A stretch of DNA of 45,424 bases. It comes from Clostridia bacterium (GTDB lineage Bacteria > Bacillota > Clostridia > Oscillospirales > SIG627). The translations under genes were made by a program, and so were the position numbers. Location: contig JAFXEX010000004.1 of the NCBI GenBank assembly GCA_017520825.1, positions 1 through 45,424 on the forward strand. Direction: 5' to 3'. This document shows, one piece after another, positions 1 through 11,570 of the stretch. Under the pieces are notes generated by a model. That model was not told the DNA's origin. It worked only from the letters and a program-made list of their open reading frames with translations, and did not search any database. Each line of letters starts with the position of its first letter. Position 1 is the first letter of the stretch.

Positions 1-261
1 AGCGTGGCCGGGGCAGTCAACGTGTGCATAGTGTCTGTTAGCTGTCTCGTACTCAACGTGTCTTGTGTTAATCGTGATACCACGTGCTCTTTCTTCGGGA
101 GCGTTGTCGATCTGATCGTAAGCCATAGCCTCGTTCTTATCGTTACCGAGAGAGAGATACTTTGTGATAGCTGCTGTAAGAGTTGTCTTACCGTGGTCAA
201 CGTGACCGATTGTACCAATGTTAACGTGGGGTTTTGTTCTTTCGAATTTTGCCTTTGCCAT
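1..261 (-). CDS. tuf: Elongation factor Tu, N-terminal fragment
   Basis: This is the 5' end of the EF-Tu gene, cut by the window edge; 87 codons are present. EF-Tu is the GTPase that carries aminoacyl-tRNA to the ribosomal A site. The translation starts [20 protein letters not shown] and shows the P-loop GHVDHGKTT, the switch I segment ERARGITI and the start of the G3 motif (DCPGHA). The start codon follows a strong GGAGG Shine-Dalgarno site. It lies 42 bp downstream of fusA with no terminator between, so it is the last visible gene of the rpsL-rpsG-fusA-tuf operon. Confidence 0.97.
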   Translation of the reverse strand, partial: MAKAKFERTKPHVNIGTIGHVDHGKTTLTAAITKYLSLGNDKNEAMAYDQIDNAPEERARGITINTRHVEYETANRHYAHVDCPGHA

Positions 262-303
262 TGTGATTTTCCTCCAATTTTATAAGTTTTTTTGATTTTG
301 ATT

Positions 304-2427
304 TTATGCTTTTGCCTTACCGGCAACAATTTCTTCTTGGATACTCTTGGGAACCTCCTGATAGTGGCTGGGTTCCATTGTGTACTGACCACGTCCCTGT
401 GTCTTTGAACGAAGGTCTGTTGCGTATCCAAACATACATGCAAGAGGTACGAACGCGTTGATTTCCTGAACGCCCTGACCTACCTGCTCCATACCCTGAA
501 TCTGACCACGACGGGAGTTGATATCGCCGATAACGTCTCCCATGTAATCGTCGGGTACTACTACGACTACCTTCATGATAGGCTCGGTGAGAACGGGGTC
601 AGCCTTTCTCATACCTTCCTTGAATGCCATTGAAGCGGCAATCTTGAACGCCATTTCAGAAGAGTCTACTTCGTGGTAAGAACCGTCGTAAAGTGTTACC
701 TTAACGTCAACTACGTTGTAGCCTGCGATAACACCGGATGTCATAGCACCCTGTACACCTGCGTCAACCGCGGGAATGTATTCCTTAGGAATGTTACCAC
801 CAACAACCTTGTTGATGAACTCGTAACCCTTGCCCGATTCATTAGGCTCAATGATCATCTTAACGTGACCGTATTGACCCTTACCACCGGACTGACGCGC
901 ATACTTGTGGTCAACGTCCGCAGACTTACGGATGGTTTCCTTGTATGCAACCTGGGGCTTACCTACGTCTGCTTCTACGTGGAACTCACGAAGAAGTCTG
1001 TCTACGATGATTTCAAGGTGCAGCTCGCCCATTCCGGCGATAATTGTCTGACCTGTTTCCTCATCTGTATAGCAACGGAACGTGGGGTCTTCTTCAGCAA
1101 GCTTCTGAAGAGCGATACCCATCTTTTCCTGTCCTGCCTTTGTCTTGGGCTCGATAGCAACTCGGATAACGGGTTCGGGGAACTCCATTGACTCGAGTAT
1201 GATAGGAGCGTTTTCAGCGCAAAGAGTATCACCTGTGGTAGTATTCTTAACGCCTACAACAGCAGCGATATCACCTGCATAAAGCTCGTTGATATCAATT
1301 CTGTTGTTTGAGTGCATCTGCACGATACGTCCGAGACGCTCGCGAGACTGCTTTGTAGCATTGTAAACTGTCTCACCTGCTGTAATTCTACCTGAATATA
1401 CACGGATGAAGCAAAGCTTACCTACGAAGGGGTCGGTTGCAATCTTGAACGCAAGAGCTGCAAAGGGCGCGTTGTCGTCGGTAGGTCTTTCGTCTTCCTC
1501 GCCTGTATTCTGGTCGATACCCTTGATGTGAGGGATGTCGAGAGGTGAAGGCATATAGTCGATAACTGCGTCAAGGAGCTTCTGAACGCCCTTGTTCTTA
1601 TAAGACGTACCACAGCAAACGGGAACTATCTTGTTTGCAATGGTAGCTTTTCTGAGTGCAGCCTTGAGCTCGGGGATAGTAATCTCCTCACCCTCAAGGT
1701 ACTTCATCATAAGCTCGTCGTCTGTTTCAGCTATCTTTTCGATAAGGTCTGCGTGATATTCCTCAGCCTTATCCTTCATATCTGCAGGAATTTCCTCTTC
1801 AAGAATATCTGTACCAAGGTCGTTGGTATAAATATAAGCCTTCATACCGAACAGGTCGATGATACCCTTGAACTCTGACTCAGCGCCGATAGGAAGCTGA
1901 ATCGGAACGGCATTGGTCTTAAGACGGTCGTGCATCATTCCTACAACACGGTAGAAGTTAGCACCCATAATATCCATCTTATTTACGTATGCCATACGGG
2001 GAACCTGATATTTGTCAGCCTGACGCCAAACGGTTTCAGACTGGGGCTCAACGCCTCCCTTTGCGCAGAATACTGTAACTGAGCCGTCAAGTACTCTGAG
2101 TGAACGCTCAACTTCAACTGTGAAGTCAACGTGGCCGGGGGTGTCGATAATGTTTATACGGTGTTTGTTGGCCTCAACGCTCTTTTGGTCTGTGTGGAAA
2201 TCTGAATGAGCCCAATAACAAGTGGTTGCAGCAGACGTAATGGTAATACCACGCTCCTGCTCCTGCTCCATCCAGTCCATTGTTGCAGAACCTTCGTGAG
2301 TTTCACCGATTTTATGAGTTTTACCGGTATAGAAAAGAATACGCTCTGTTGTGGTAGTCTTTCCGGCGTCGATATGAGCCATGATACCGATATTTCTTGT
2401 TTTTTCAAGTGAACAATCTCTTGGCAT
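304..2427 (-). CDS. fusA: Elongation factor G
   Basis: EF-G is the ribosomal translocase GTPase and, with RRF, recycles ribosomes. At 707 aa it has the normal family length. The GTPase core shows G1 AHIDAGKTT (about residues 17-25), switch [13 protein letters not shown] (about 59-70), G3 DTPGHVDF (about 94) and G4 NKMD (about 147). Domains II to V follow, including the domain IV loop region containing GGKGQYGHV. The start ATG has a good AAGGAG site. It is preceded by rpsG (about 69 bp) and followed closely by tuf. All motifs look intact and I see no sign of a specialised paralogue such as a tetracycline-protection protein. Confidence 0.98.
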   Translation of the reverse strand: MPRDCSLEKTRNIGIMAHIDAGKTTTTERILFYTGKTHKIGETHEGSATMDWMEQEQERGITITSAATTCYWAHSDFHTDQKSVEANKHRINIIDTPGHVDFTVEVERSLRVLDGSVTVFCAKGGVEPQSETVWRQADKYQVPRMAYVNKMDIMGANFYRVVGMMHDRLKTNAVPIQLPIGAESEFKGIIDLFGMKAYIYTNDLGTDILEEEIPADMKDKAEEYHADLIEKIAETDDELMMKYLEGEEITIPELKAALRKATIANKIVPVCCGTSYKNKGVQKLLDAVIDYMPSPLDIPHIKGIDQNTGEEDERPTDDNAPFAALAFKIATDPFVGKLCFIRVYSGRITAGETVYNATKQSRERLGRIVQMHSNNRIDINELYAGDIAAVVGVKNTTTGDTLCAENAPIILESMEFPEPVIRVAIEPKTKAGQEKMGIALQKLAEEDPTFRCYTDEETGQTIIAGMGELHLEIIVDRLLREFHVEADVGKPQVAYKETIRKSADVDHKYARQSGGKGQYGHVKMIIEPNESGKGYEFINKVVGGNIPKEYIPAVDAGVQGAMTSGVIAGYNVVDVKVTLYDGSYHEVDSSEMAFKIAASMAFKEGMRKADPVLTEPIMKVVVVVPDDYMGDVIGDINSRRGQIQGMEQVGQGVQEINAFVPLACMFGYATDLRSKTQGRGQYTMEPSHYQEVPKSIQEEIVAGKAKA

Positions 2428-2496
2428 TTTATTTCTCCTTTCAATATTTTTAATAATTTCCGAATTTTGTAATTATTATTAACGGAAAAACGGAAA

Positions 2497-2967
2497 TTAC
2501 CACTTGAAATGAGAGAAAGCCTTGTTGGCTTCTGCCATCTTGTGTGTGTCTTCCTTCTTCTTTACGGCGCTACCTGTATTGTTGATAGCGTCCATAATTT
2601 CACCTGCAAGTCTTTCAGCCATTGTTCTCTCGCCTCTGGCTCTTGAATAAGTGATGAGCCATCTGAGACCGAGTGTCTGCTTTCTTTCAGGTCTTACTTC
2701 CATGGGCACCTGATAGGTTGAACCACCGACTCTGCGAGCCTTAACCTCGAGAGTAGGCATAATGTTTTCAAGAGCCTTCTGGAATGATTCGAGAGGATTC
2801 TCTCCTGTCTTGGCTTGCACGATTTCAAAAGCATCGTAAACGATACCCTGTGCAATACCCTTCTTGCCGTCCAGCATGATGTTGTTTACAAGCTTTGTAA
2901 CAAGCTTGGAACCGTACACGGGATCCGGCAGAACGTCTCTTTTTGAAATTTGACCTCTTCTTGGCAC
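2497..2967 (-). CDS. rpsG: 30S ribosomal protein S7 (GTG start)
   Basis: S7 is a primary 16S rRNA-binding protein that organises assembly of the 30S head. The protein is 156 aa, the standard bacterial length, if translation begins at the GTG read as Met in (M)[16 protein letters not shown] longer frame opens at an ATG six codons upstream, but the AAGGAGG Shine-Dalgarno site lies inside those codons. The GTG is 6-7 nt behind that site, and homologues begin at this PRRG. The family signature [19 protein letters not shown] is present. The unusually long, structured spacer to rpsL upstream suggests feedback control. Confidence 0.96.
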   Translation of the reverse strand: MPRRGQISKRDVLPDPVYGSKLVTKLVNNIMLDGKKGIAQGIVYDAFEIVQAKTGENPLESFQKALENIMPTLEVKARRVGGSTYQVPMEVRPERKQTLGLRWLITYSRARGERTMAERLAGEIMDAINNTGSAVKKKEDTHKMAEANKAFSHFKW

Positions 2968-3009
2968 TGAACTTCCCTCCTTCATAAAATGATATCAGCG
3001 GTACTCGGT

Positions 3010-3087
3010 GCAGTCCTACTGCCCCGTAAGTGCTTGATCAAACTTCATGATATATATGAAAAAGCATGCCGTTTGCATTTCAAGCAC
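3010..3087 (-). promoter_or_regulatory. Structured rpsL-rpsG intercistronic region
   Basis: The 159-bp gap between rpsL and rpsG is long for this operon. It contains an 8-bp pairing of 3030-3037 with 3080-3087, continued by a 5-bp pairing of 3039-3043 with 3071-3075. Inside these is an apical hairpin (3044-3048 with 3056-3060) and the palindrome gcatgc. A separate 5-bp hairpin pairs 3010-3014 with 3018-3022. In E. coli, S7 represses the str operon by binding the rpsL-rpsG intercistronic RNA. By position this could be an analogous site. That function is inference; only the pairing is seen. Confidence 0.45.
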
Positions 3088-3126
3088 AAGCTGTATAGTT
3101 GTCTGTGTCAGGTCATTGGTAAAGAC

Positions 3127-3549
3127 TTACTTCTTAGCAGCCTTTGCCTTCTTTGCTCCGTACTTAGAGCGTGACTGATTTCTGTTAGCAACACCCTGTG
3201 TATCAAGTGTACCACGGATAATGTGATAACGTACACCGGGAAGGTCCTTAACTCTTCCGCCTCTGATCATAACGACTGAGTGCTCCTGAATGTTATGACC
3301 GATACCGGGGATGTAAGCTGTAACTTCCTGTCCGTTTGTAAGTCTTACTCTGGCAATCTTACGAAGAGCTGAGTTAGGCTTCTTAGGTGTCTTTGTCGTA
3401 ACCTTGGTGCACACGCCTCTCTTTTGAGGGGAAGGAACGTTTGTAGCTACCTTTTTAAGTGTATTTACACCCGTTTGAAGTGCAGGTGACTTTGACTTGT
3501 AGGTAACCTGTTCGCGACCGTGTCTAACAAGCTGGTTAAATGTCGGCAT
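3127..3549 (-). CDS. rpsL: 30S ribosomal protein S12
   Basis: S12 sits at the decoding centre and controls translational accuracy. The 140-aa product starts [13 protein letters not shown] and contains [11 protein letters not shown] and [13 protein letters not shown], the two segments where streptomycin-resistance substitutions occur. Both have the usual wild-type lysines and proline. The C-terminus is the normal lysine- and alanine-rich tail. It is the first gene of the operon under the promoter at 3672-3700, with an AAGGAGG-type ribosome site just upstream. No L7Ae-like gene lies between rpoC and rpsL, although many Firmicutes have one there. Confidence 0.98.
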   Translation of the reverse strand: MPTFNQLVRHGREQVTYKSKSPALQTGVNTLKKVATNVPSPQKRGVCTKVTTKTPKKPNSALRKIARVRLTNGQEVTAYIPGIGHNIQEHSVVMIRGGRVKDLPGVRYHIIRGTLDTQGVANRNQSRSKYGAKKAKAAKK

Positions 3550-3593
3550 TCTTTTTCCTCCTTGTTCCAGAATATTTATTTAGACACACCGAT

Positions 3594-3619
3594 ACTTGCA
3601 GAGGTTTCTCTCTGCAAGT
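3594..3619 (-). promoter_or_regulatory. Leader hairpin upstream of rpsL
   Basis: A perfect 10-bp stem (3594-3603 with 3610-3619) with a 6-nt loop lies in the approximately 115-nt leader of the rpsL operon. No T-run follows it on the minus strand, so it is not an intrinsic terminator. It may stabilise the mRNA or take part in leader control; the role is unknown. Confidence 0.5.
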
Positions 3620-3671
3620 AATCGGGTATTCTAAAACGTATTTAAGCATAATTGCGCAGAATTACTAATAT

Positions 3672-3700
3672 ATTTTACATTATTGCGTTTTTAAAGTCAA
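3672..3700 (-). promoter_or_regulatory. Sigma-A-type promoter of rpsL-rpsG-fusA-tuf
   Basis: On the minus strand there is a -35 box TTGACT (3695-3700), a 17-bp spacer and a -10 box TAAAAT (3672-3677). The predicted transcript start is near 3665, about 115 nt before the rpsL start codon. This separates the str operon from rpoBC. Confidence 0.8.
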
Positions 3701-3736
3701 TCATAATATAAAATTTATTTTAAATTCGGCACTTTG

Positions 3737-3761
3737 CACAAAAAACCTCGTGTTTTTTGTG
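3737..3761 (-). terminator. Weak terminator-like hairpin after rpoC
   Basis: Ten nt after the rpoC stop codon, cacaaaaaac (3737-3746) pairs perfectly with 3752-3761 around a 5-nt loop. The stem is A/T-rich and is not followed by a clean U-run on the minus strand, so termination is probably partial. Its place between rpoC and the rpsL promoter supports a boundary role. Confidence 0.45.
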
Positions 3762-3770
3762 TTTTTGTGA

Positions 3771-6700
3771 TTAAAACTGTTCAGAGCCTACTGTTGCACC
3801 GACAGTCTCGGTGGGCTGTACCTCAATATCACGGTAGATATTAAGACCTGTTCCTGCAGGAATAAGCTTACCGATAATTACGTTTTCCTTCAAGCCGAGA
3901 AGAGGATCGATTTTACCCTGAATAGCTGCCTCGGTGAGTACCTTGGTGGTTTCCTGGAAGGAAGCCGCCGACAGGAAGGACTCTGTTGAAAGAGAAGCCT
4001 TGGTAATACCCTGAAGAACGGGTGTGTACGAAGCCATGCGAAGCATCGACTCTCCTGCAGCAATTCTTGCCTCTATCTCCTCGTTGGCAGTGATGATTTC
4101 GGAAACGTCGGTAAGTGAGCCTGCAATGAGATTAGTATCTCCCGAGTCGTCAACTCGCGCCTTTCTCGTCATCTGACGGGCGATAACCTCAATGTGCTTA
4201 TCGCTGATGTCAACGCTCTGCAGACAGTAAACCTTCTGAACCTCACGGATAATGTAGCTGTAAACAGCGTCCATACCCTGAATTCTTGCTACGTCTGTGG
4301 GGAACAGAGTACCCTCGGTCAATCTCTGACCGTGAACTACGTAATCTCCGTCCTCGGCGAGAATTCTCGCACTCATGGCAACGGGGTAGGACTTCTCCTC
4401 GCCTGTTACGTCGTTTCTGATGATAAGTCTGTTCTTCTTGGTATTGTCAATAATTATCTTACCGTCAATTTCGGCAATGATAGCAGTTTTCTTGGGACGG
4501 CGAGCTTCGAAGAGCTCTTCAACTCTGGGAAGACCCTGAGTAATATCTCCACCTGCGATACCACCTGTGTGGAAGGTTCTCATTGTAAGCTGAGTACCGG
4601 GTTCACCGATGGACTGGGCAGCAAGAATACCAACTGCTTCACCTATATTAACCTGCTTGCCTGATGCCATGTCTGCACCGTAGCAATGAGCACAGATACC
4701 GTGCTTTGAACGGCAGTTGAGAATTGAACGGATATGAACTCCGGGGAAGCTCTGCTTCTCCTCGTCGCTCATAGCGTTTACTGCCTTTTCGATTGCTATT
4801 GACTGCTCCTCTGAAATGAGGTCGCCGTCACGAGCGATTATATTTCCGTTTCCGTCGGCAAAGTCACCGATGATGTATCTGCCGACTATTCTTACTCTCA
4901 AGGGCTCGATAAGCTCGTTACCCTCTCTGATTTCAGTGATATAAGCACCTCTTGTGTCACCACAGTCAACCTGTCTGATGATAACCTGCTGAGCAACGTC
5001 AACGAGACGTCTGGTAAGGTAACCTGAGTCAGCAGTACGGAGAGCCGTATCGGCAAGACCCTTACGGGCACCACGGGCAGCCGAGAAGTATTCCAATATC
5101 GTCAAGCCTTCACGGAAGTTAGCCTTGATGGGAATTTCAAGAGTACGACCTGAGGCAGTAGCCATAAGACCACGCATACCTGCAAGCTGTCTGATCTGCT
5201 TGATTGAACCTCTCGCACCGGAGTCAGCCATCATAAATATGGGGTTGAACTTATCAAGGTTATCCTGAAGAGCCTTGGCAACGTCGTTTGTTGCAACCTC
5301 CCAGGTCTTGATAACGGCGCTTCTTCTTTCCTCGTCGGTTGCAAGACCCTTACGGTACATCTGTGTGATGCTGTCAACCTTTTCGTCAGCCTTTGCAAGA
5401 ATATCCTTCTTTGCAGGGGGGATAGTCATATCCGATACGGAAATTGTTATAGCACCCTTTGTAGAGTACTTAAAGCCCATTGCCTTGATATCGTCAAGAA
5501 GCTTTGAGGTTCTTGAAATACCACAATACTTAATAGAAGCGTCGATGATATTTCCAAGGTCGTCCTTCTTAACAACGTGGTTGATTTCAAGAACAAACGC
5601 ATCCTCAAGGGTATTTCTCTCAACGAAGTGAAGATTCTGGGGGATTACGCTATTGAAGATAAATCTACCGAGGGTACAGTCTACAAGACCTGTAACCTTT
5701 TCGCCGTTGAACTCACGCTCTGCACGAATTTTGATTCTTGCGTGAAGTCCGAGGTAGCCGTTCTCGTAAGCCATATTAGCTTCGTTGAAGTCACGGTAAA
5801 CGTTTCCTTCGCCCTTCTCCCCTGCCTTTTCATAGGTCAGGTAGTATGAGCCAAGCACCATATCCTGAGTAGGAACTGCAACGGCACGGCCGTTAGCAGG
5901 CTTGAGAAGGTTATTGGCAGAAAGCATAAGGAATCTTGCTTCTGCCTGCGCCTCGCTGGAAAGAGGAACGTGAACGGGCATCTGGTCTCCGTCGAAGTCA
6001 GCGTTGAAGGCTGAACATACCAGGGGATGAAGCTTGATTGCACGTCCTTCAACCAATACGGGCTCGAACGCCTGAATGGAAAGTCTGTGAAGTGTAGGCG
6101 CACGGTTGAGGAGTACGGGGTGCTCGCGAATAACTACTTCAAGGGCATCCCAGACCTCTGTCATCTGATGCTCAACCTTTTTCTTTGCGTCCTTTATATT
6201 GGTGGACTTGCCTGTTTCTACAAGCTTCTTCATAACGAAGGGCTTGAAGAGCTCAAGAGCCATTTCCTTGGGCAAGCCACACTGATAGATTTTAAGCTCG
6301 GGACCTACGACGATAACCGAACGTCCTGAATAGTCAACACGCTTACCGAGAAGGTTCTGACGGAAGCGTCCCTGCTTACCTCTGAGCATCTCGGAAAGAG
6401 ACTTGAGGGCACGGTTGTTGGGACCTGTTACGGGTCTTCCGCGTCTGCCGTTGTCGATAAGTGCGTCAACGGCTTCCTGAAGCATACGCTTTTCGTTCTT
6501 GATAATAATCTCGGGAGCCTTCATTTCGAGAAGCTTCTTGAGACGGTTGTTACGGTTGATAACTCGTCTGTACAGGTCATTGAGGTCGGAGGTAGCAAAT
6601 CTTCCACCGTCAAGCTGTACCATAGGTCTGATTTCGGGGGGGATTACGGGAAGCACGTTGAGTATCATCCACTCGGGACGGTTGCCCGAAAGTCTGAAGG

Positions 6701-7340
6701 CTTCAACTACCTCAAGTCTCTTTACTATTCTTGCTTTCTTCTGTCCCGAAGCAGTGGCAAGCTCTATCTTGAGGTCCTCAGCAATCTTTTCAAGGTCCAT
6801 ATCGGCAAGAAGCTTCTGGATAGCCTCTGCGCCCATTCCTGCCTCAAAATTACCCTCGAATTTTTCCATTGCCTCACGGTACTCCTTCTCTTCGAGTACC
6901 TGCATTTTCTGGAGGGAGGTAGCCTTGGGGTCGGTTACGATATACTGAGCGAAGTAAAGCACCTTTTCAAGCTGCTTGGGTGAAATGTCAAGAAGAAGTC
7001 CCATTCTTGAAGGTATTGCTCTGAAATACCAAATGTGAGAAACGGGAGCAGCGAGCTCTATGTGACCCATACGCTCACGTCTTACCTTCTTGGTGGTTAT
7101 TTCAACTCCACACTTTTCGCAGACCTTACCAAGATATCTTACCTTTTTGTACTTACCACAGTAACATTCCCAATCCTTCGTTGGACCGAAAATCTTTTCG
7201 CAGAAAAGACCGTCACGTTCAGGCTTGAGAGTTCTGTAATTGATGGTTTCGGGCTTTGTGACCTCGCCGTGTGACCACGAGCGAATCATTTCGGGAGAAG
7301 CGAGACCGATTTTAATTTTGGCAAATTCTTTATTATCCAT
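3771..7340 (-). CDS. rpoC: DNA-directed RNA polymerase subunit beta'
   Basis: This is the largest catalytic RNA polymerase subunit, 1189 aa, a normal length for Firmicutes. It has the N-terminal zinc site (ECYCGKYKK, then CEKCGVE), the Mg-chelating NADFDGDQ motif near residue 452, the bridge-helix region [17 protein letters not shown], the second zinc site ([19 protein letters not shown]) and the trigger-loop region [16 protein letters not shown]. One oddity is that the residue after DFDGDQM is proline, where most bacteria have alanine. It starts 19 bp after rpoB with a GGAG site and is cotranscribed with it. Confidence 0.98.
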   Translation of the reverse strand: MDNKEFAKIKIGLASPEMIRSWSHGEVTKPETINYRTLKPERDGLFCEKIFGPTKDWECYCGKYKKVRYLGKVCEKCGVEITTKKVRRERMGHIELAAPVSHIWYFRAIPSRMGLLLDISPKQLEKVLYFAQYIVTDPKATSLQKMQVLEEKEYREAMEKFEGNFEAGMGAEAIQKLLADMDLEKIAEDLKIELATASGQKKARIVKRLEVVEAFRLSGNRPEWMILNVLPVIPPEIRPMVQLDGGRFATSDLNDLYRRVINRNNRLKKLLEMKAPEIIIKNEKRMLQEAVDALIDNGRRGRPVTGPNNRALKSLSEMLRGKQGRFRQNLLGKRVDYSGRSVIVVGPELKIYQCGLPKEMALELFKPFVMKKLVETGKSTNIKDAKKKVEHQMTEVWDALEVVIREHPVLLNRAPTLHRLSIQAFEPVLVEGRAIKLHPLVCSAFNADFDGDQMPVHVPLSSEAQAEARFLMLSANNLLKPANGRAVAVPTQDMVLGSYYLTYEKAGEKGEGNVYRDFNEANMAYENGYLGLHARIKIRAEREFNGEKVTGLVDCTLGRFIFNSVIPQNLHFVERNTLEDAFVLEINHVVKKDDLGNIIDASIKYCGISRTSKLLDDIKAMGFKYSTKGAITISVSDMTIPPAKKDILAKADEKVDSITQMYRKGLATDEERRSAVIKTWEVATNDVAKALQDNLDKFNPIFMMADSGARGSIKQIRQLAGMRGLMATASGRTLEIPIKANFREGLTILEYFSAARGARKGLADTALRTADSGYLTRRLVDVAQQVIIRQVDCGDTRGAYITEIREGNELIEPLRVRIVGRYIIGDFADGNGNIIARDGDLISEEQSIAIEKAVNAMSDEEKQSFPGVHIRSILNCRSKHGICAHCYGADMASGKQVNIGEAVGILAAQSIGEPGTQLTMRTFHTGGIAGGDITQGLPRVEELFEARRPKKTAIIAEIDGKIIIDNTKKNRLIIRNDVTGEEKSYPVAMSARILAEDGDYVVHGQRLTEGTLFPTDVARIQGMDAVYSYIIREVQKVYCLQSVDISDKHIEVIARQMTRKARVDDSGDTNLIAGSLTDVSEIITANEEIEARIAAGESMLRMASYTPVLQGITKASLSTESFLSAASFQETTKVLTEAAIQGKIDPLLGLKENVIIGKLIPAGTGLNIYRDIEVQPTETVGATVGSEQF

Positions 7341-7359
7341 TATCTATTCTCCTCCTCTG

Positions 7360-10300
7360 TTATATTTCATCATCTGAAAAGTCGTCGTCTAAGCTGTCTG
7401 AAGTGTCGTAAACGTCCTGATATTCATCGTCGAAAAGAGGGTCGTCCATATCGTTCAGGGTCTCACCCAGCATTTCGGGATCGATGTTATCCTCTGCTGC
7501 ACGAATCTTAGCCGTTTCTTCCTCGGTGTTTTCGTGAAGCTCTATTTCGTTGCCGTCGTGGTCGAGAGCCTGAATGTTAAGACCCAAGCTCTGAAGCTCC
7601 TTAACAAGCACCTTGAAGGATTCGGGAATACCGGGGGTAGGAATGTTCTGTCCCTTAACGATAGCTTCAAAGGCGTTAACACGTCCAACGATATCGTCAG
7701 ACTTAACGGTGAGTATTTCCTGAAGGGTATAGGCTGCGCCGTATGCTTCAAGCGCCCATACTTCCATTTCACCGAAACGCTGTCCACCGAACTGTGCCTT
7801 ACCACCGAGAGGCTGCTGTGTAACCAACGAGTAAGGACCTGTTGAACGGGCGTGAATCTTATCGTCTACAAGGTGGTGAAGCTTAAGGAAGTACATAATA
7901 CCTACGGTAACGGGGTTGTCGAAGGGCATACCCGTTCTTCCGTCGTAAAGCACAGTCTTACCGTCAATTACCTTATAGTTACCCTTTGCAGAAAGCGCTG
8001 CAAGGTATTCTTCGTCTGCTCTTTCCTCGGGAGTGAGACGACGAAGTATCTTCTGTCCGTCCTCCTCCATAGCCTCGTAAACGTTCTTACCGTCTACGTT
8101 TTCACCGGGAACTACGTCACGGTCAAGACCTGCAAGACGCTGAAGCTCTGCAATGTTTTCTTCCTTTGCGCCGTCGAATACGGGGGTCATTATCTTGAAG
8201 CCAAGCTTCTTGGCTGCGATACCAAGGTGTACCTCAAGCACCTGACCGATGTTCATTCGGGAAGGAACGCCCAGAGGGTTAAGCACGATATCAAGAGGTG
8301 TTCCGTCGGGAAGGAAGGGCATATCCTCTGAGGGAAGAATTCTTGATACGACACCCTTGTTACCGTGGCGTCCTGCCATTTTGTCGCCCACGGAGATTTT
8401 TCTCTTCTGAGCAACGTAAACCTTAACTACCTTATTTACACCGGGGGCAAGCTCATCCTGATTTGCACGGGTGTAAACCTTAACGTCGATAATGATACCA
8501 CTTTCGCCGTGAGGAAGCTTGAGAGAGGTGTCTCTTACTTCTCTTGCCTTTTCACCGAAAATAGCACGGAGAAGTCTTTCCTCTGCAGTAAGCTCGGTTT
8601 CACCCTTGGGTGTTACCTTACCTACAAGGATATCGCCCGAATGTACCTCGGCACCTATACGGATGATACCGTCAGCGTCAAGGTCCTTAAGTGCTTCGGG
8701 ACCAACGGAAGGAATTTCACGGGTAATCTCTTCGGGACCGAGCTTGGTGTCTCTTGCCTCGTGAGAATACTCCTCTATATGAATTGAAGTGTAAACGTCG
8801 TCTCTTACAAGGCGCTCGTTAATAAGAACGGCGTCCTCGTAGTTGTAGCCTTCCCAGGTAACGAAGCCGATAAGAGCGTTCTTACCGAGAGCGACCTCAC
8901 CGTTTTTGGTGGCAAGACCGTCGGCGATAACCTCGCCTGCCTCTATTCTCTCGCCCTTAGATACGATGGGACGCTGGTTGTTACAGGTACCCTGGTTGGT
9001 ACGCTTGAACTTGATAAGCTGGTAAACGTCCTTGACTCCCTCGTCGTTGAGGATAACGATTTCGTCTGCCGAAACCTTATCTACGATACCTGCCTTCTTA
9101 GCAAGAACGGTAACGCCTGAGTCAACAGCCGCCTTGTATTCCATACCGGTTCCGACGATGGGAGAGTCGTTGATCATAAGGGGAACAGCCTGCTTCTGCA
9201 TGTTGGAGCCCATGAGCGCTCTGGAGTTGTCGTCGTTTTCAAGGAAAGGAATGAAGGCTGTGGCAACGGATACCACCATCTTGGGTGAAACGTCCATGTA
9301 GTCTACGTCCTCTGCGTCTACTACGACGATTTCCTCACGCTGACGTGCCGTAACCTTTTTGTTTACGAATCTTCCGTCGGCGTCAAGAGGCTCGTTTGCC
9401 TGAGCTACTATAAATTCGTCCTCTTCGTCGGCAGTAAGGTATCTTACCTCCTTGGTAACGACACCAGTCTCCTTATCTACTCTGCGATAAGGCGCTTCGA
9501 TAAAGCCGAAGGGACTGATGCGTGCGAAGGTTGAAAGATATGAGATAAGACCGATGTTGGGACCTTCGGGTGTCTCGATGGGACACATTCTTCCGTACTG
9601 TGTATAGTGTACGTCTCGAACGTCGAAGGATGCTCTGTCACGGGAAAGACCGCCGGGACCCAGCGCCGAAAGACGTCTCTTATGAGTCAGCTCACCCAGA
9701 GGGTTACCCTGGTCCATAAACTGTGAAAGAGGAGATGATCCGAAGAAATCCTTAATAGCTGAAACAACGGGTCTGATGTTGATAAGCGCCTGAGGAGTAA
9801 CCGAGTCAATGTCCTGAATGGTCATTCTCTCCTTGACGATCTTATCCATTCTCATAAAGCCGATTCTCATCTGGTTCTGAAGAAGCTCGCCTACTGAACG
9901 GAGTCTTCTGTTTCCAAGATGGTCTATATCGTCCTTGGTGCCTATATCATGGTAAAGGCATACGAGGTAGTTGATGGATGCAAGTATGTCGGAACGGGTA
10001 ACGTGCTTGGGAATAAGCTCGTCACGACGGCGTGTAATAGCCTCGCAAATAGCGTCCTCGCCCTCTGCATCCTCCATAATTTCAAGAAGGGTCTTGCCAT
10101 CTACCATTTCGGCAATGCCAAGCTTCTTTGCAACGGTGGGAAGTATGCTGTCAAGGTGTACTGCTCCGTTGGAGAATACCTTTATTTCTTCTCCCTCGGC
10201 TTCGCTCTCTACCCATACCTCTGTAACGCCTGCCCATTCAAGCTTTTCACCCTTTGCACGATCAAGCCTCTCACCCTTTTCAAAGATGATTTCGCCTGTG

Positions 10301-11277
10301 AAGGGGTTAACTGCATCGCGGGAAAGAACTCTTCCTGCGATACGGCGTGAAATGGCAAGCTTCTTGTTAAACTTGTAGCGTCCTACTGCTGAAATGTCAT
10401 ACTTCTTCGAATCAAAGAAGAGAGAATGAAGAAGATTTTCAGCACTCTCCACGAGAGGAGGATCACCGGGACGGAGCTTGCGATAAATTTCCTTGAGAGC
10501 CTCGTCGTAAGCAGAGGTATTCTTGCCCTCGCTCTTGAGACGGTTTACAGTCTCGTCGATAAGGTCCTTAGCAAGAGTGTCCTTAATAACCTTGTCGTTG
10601 CCGAAAAGGTTGAGCACGTCTGCAGTTTCACTGTATTCGGGCGCAAGAGCACGGATAAGAACGGTTACGGGAAGCTTACGGTTCTTATCTATTCTTACGT
10701 AGAATATGTCGTTCATATCGGTCTCGTATTCGAGCCACGCACCTCTGTAGGGGATAACGGTCGCCGAATAGAGCTTTTTGTCCATCTTATCAACTTCGAT
10801 ATTGTAGTAAATACCGGGTGAACGTACTATCTGTGAAACGATAACACGCTCTGCACCGTTGATAACGAAGGTACCGTTGTCGGTCATTACGGGGAAATCA
10901 CCCATATAAACGACCGATTCCTTTATCTCGCCTGTTGCTTTATTGGTCAGTCGAACGTTTACTTTAAGGGGGCAGGCGTAGTTTACGTCACGCTCCTTGC
11001 ACTCCTCAACGGGATATTTGGGATTGTTGTCAATAGTGAAATCAACAAAATCAATGTACAGTGTTCCCGAATAGTCGACGATGGGAGATACGTCACGAAG
11101 CACCTCCATAAGTCCTTCCTTGAGAAACCACTCATAAGAATTCTTCTGCACCTCGATAAGATTGGGCATATCGATGGCTTCGTCGATTTTAGAGAAGCTC
11201 ATTCTGATGTTTCTTCCGAGCTGTTTCTTTTTCAAGCCCGCTGCTTTAAGTTCTCTTTCATTGAGTTCTACAGCCAT
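7360..11277 (-). CDS. rpoB: DNA-directed RNA polymerase subunit beta
   Basis: The beta subunit (1305 aa) forms half of the RNA polymerase active-site cleft and the rifampicin pocket. The rifampicin-region segment [19 protein letters not shown] (from about residue 518) keeps the key Asp, His and Ser residues of susceptible enzymes. Neighbouring variable positions differ from E. coli, for example Gly for Ser522. [17 protein letters not shown] and [10 protein letters not shown] are intact. The last 50-60 residues are a strongly acidic tail ending DDDFSDDEI. The gene is first in a two-gene operon with rpoC. Unusually, rplJ-rplL are not upstream; it has its own promoter and a leader of about 177 nt. 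Confidence 0.98.
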   Translation of the reverse strand: MAVELNERELKAAGLKKKQLGRNIRMSFSKIDEAIDMPNLIEVQKNSYEWFLKEGLMEVLRDVSPIVDYSGTLYIDFVDFTIDNNPKYPVEECKERDVNYACPLKVNVRLTNKATGEIKESVVYMGDFPVMTDNGTFVINGAERVIVSQIVRSPGIYYNIEVDKMDKKLYSATVIPYRGAWLEYETDMNDIFYVRIDKNRKLPVTVLIRALAPEYSETADVLNLFGNDKVIKDTLAKDLIDETVNRLKSEGKNTSAYDEALKEIYRKLRPGDPPLVESAENLLHSLFFDSKKYDISAVGRYKFNKKLAISRRIAGRVLSRDAVNPFTGEIIFEKGERLDRAKGEKLEWAGVTEVWVESEAEGEEIKVFSNGAVHLDSILPTVAKKLGIAEMVDGKTLLEIMEDAEGEDAICEAITRRRDELIPKHVTRSDILASINYLVCLYHDIGTKDDIDHLGNRRLRSVGELLQNQMRIGFMRMDKIVKERMTIQDIDSVTPQALINIRPVVSAIKDFFGSSPLSQFMDQGNPLGELTHKRRLSALGPGGLSRDRASFDVRDVHYTQYGRMCPIETPEGPNIGLISYLSTFARISPFGFIEAPYRRVDKETGVVTKEVRYLTADEEDEFIVAQANEPLDADGRFVNKKVTARQREEIVVVDAEDVDYMDVSPKMVVSVATAFIPFLENDDNSRALMGSNMQKQAVPLMINDSPIVGTGMEYKAAVDSGVTVLAKKAGIVDKVSADEIVILNDEGVKDVYQLIKFKRTNQGTCNNQRPIVSKGERIEAGEVIADGLATKNGEVALGKNALIGFVTWEGYNYEDAVLINERLVRDDVYTSIHIEEYSHEARDTKLGPEEITREIPSVGPEALKDLDADGIIRIGAEVHSGDILVGKVTPKGETELTAEERLLRAIFGEKAREVRDTSLKLPHGESGIIIDVKVYTRANQDELAPGVNKVVKVYVAQKRKISVGDKMAGRHGNKGVVSRILPSEDMPFLPDGTPLDIVLNPLGVPSRMNIGQVLEVHLGIAAKKLGFKIMTPVFDGAKEENIAELQRLAGLDRDVVPGENVDGKNVYEAMEEDGQKILRRLTPEERADEEYLAALSAKGNYKVIDGKTVLYDGRTGMPFDNPVTVGIMYFLKLHHLVDDKIHARSTGPYSLVTQQPLGGKAQFGGQRFGEMEVWALEAYGAAYTLQEILTVKSDDIVGRVNAFEAIVKGQNIPTPGIPESFKVLVKELQSLGLNIQALDHDGNEIELHENTEEETAKIRAAEDNIDPEMLGETLNDMDDPLFDDEYQDVYDTSDSLDDDFSDDEI

Positions 11278-11460
11278 TAAAACAAATCACACTCCATTTC
11301 TTTATATTCCGGCGACACCCGTCGCAAAATGGTACTTTTTATACTGCAAAATCGCCGTTTTTTGCAAAATTTTCAAATCGTCTTATGAATGTTTACAAAA
11401 AAGTTACAATAGCCTTTTCCTGCAAAAAGGGCAGATTTAGCAATTATAATGCAGTATATA

Positions 11461-11489
11461 AGTTTATCACTTATTCAAGCCGTTGTCAA
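11461..11489 (-). promoter_or_regulatory. Sigma-A-type promoter of rpoBC
   Basis: A consensus -35 box TTGACA (11484-11489), a 17-bp spacer and a -10 box TAAACT (11461-11466) lie on the minus strand. Transcription should begin near 11454, giving a leader of about 177 nt before the rpoB ATG. The leader contains a small hairpin (11312-11325) close to the ribosome site and several T-rich stretches. I recognise no known leader family in it. Confidence 0.8.
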
Positions 11490-11527
11490 GAGTTTTTTTG
11501 AAAATATTCCAAAAATTTGAAAAACGT

Positions 11528-11553
11528 AAAAAAGGCAGGGGTTTTCCCCTGCC
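11528..11553 (-). terminator. Intrinsic terminator after PPIase operon
   Basis: An 8-bp GC-rich stem (11534-11541 with 11546-11553) with a tttt loop is followed on the minus strand by a run of six T (11533 to 11528). It ends the mfd/PPIase transcript and isolates rpoB. Confidence 0.9.
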
Positions 11554-11570
11554 CTTGTAAATTTTTCGTA

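Noticed and set aside
2968..2985. ATG start for rpsG six codons upstream
   Set aside because: The Shine-Dalgarno sequence lies inside those codons, and homologues begin at the GTG-encoded residue.
9700..9760. Rifampicin-resistance substitutions in RpoB
   Set aside because: The main resistance positions (Asp516, His526 and Ser531 in E. coli numbering) are wild type; the other differences are at naturally variable sites.
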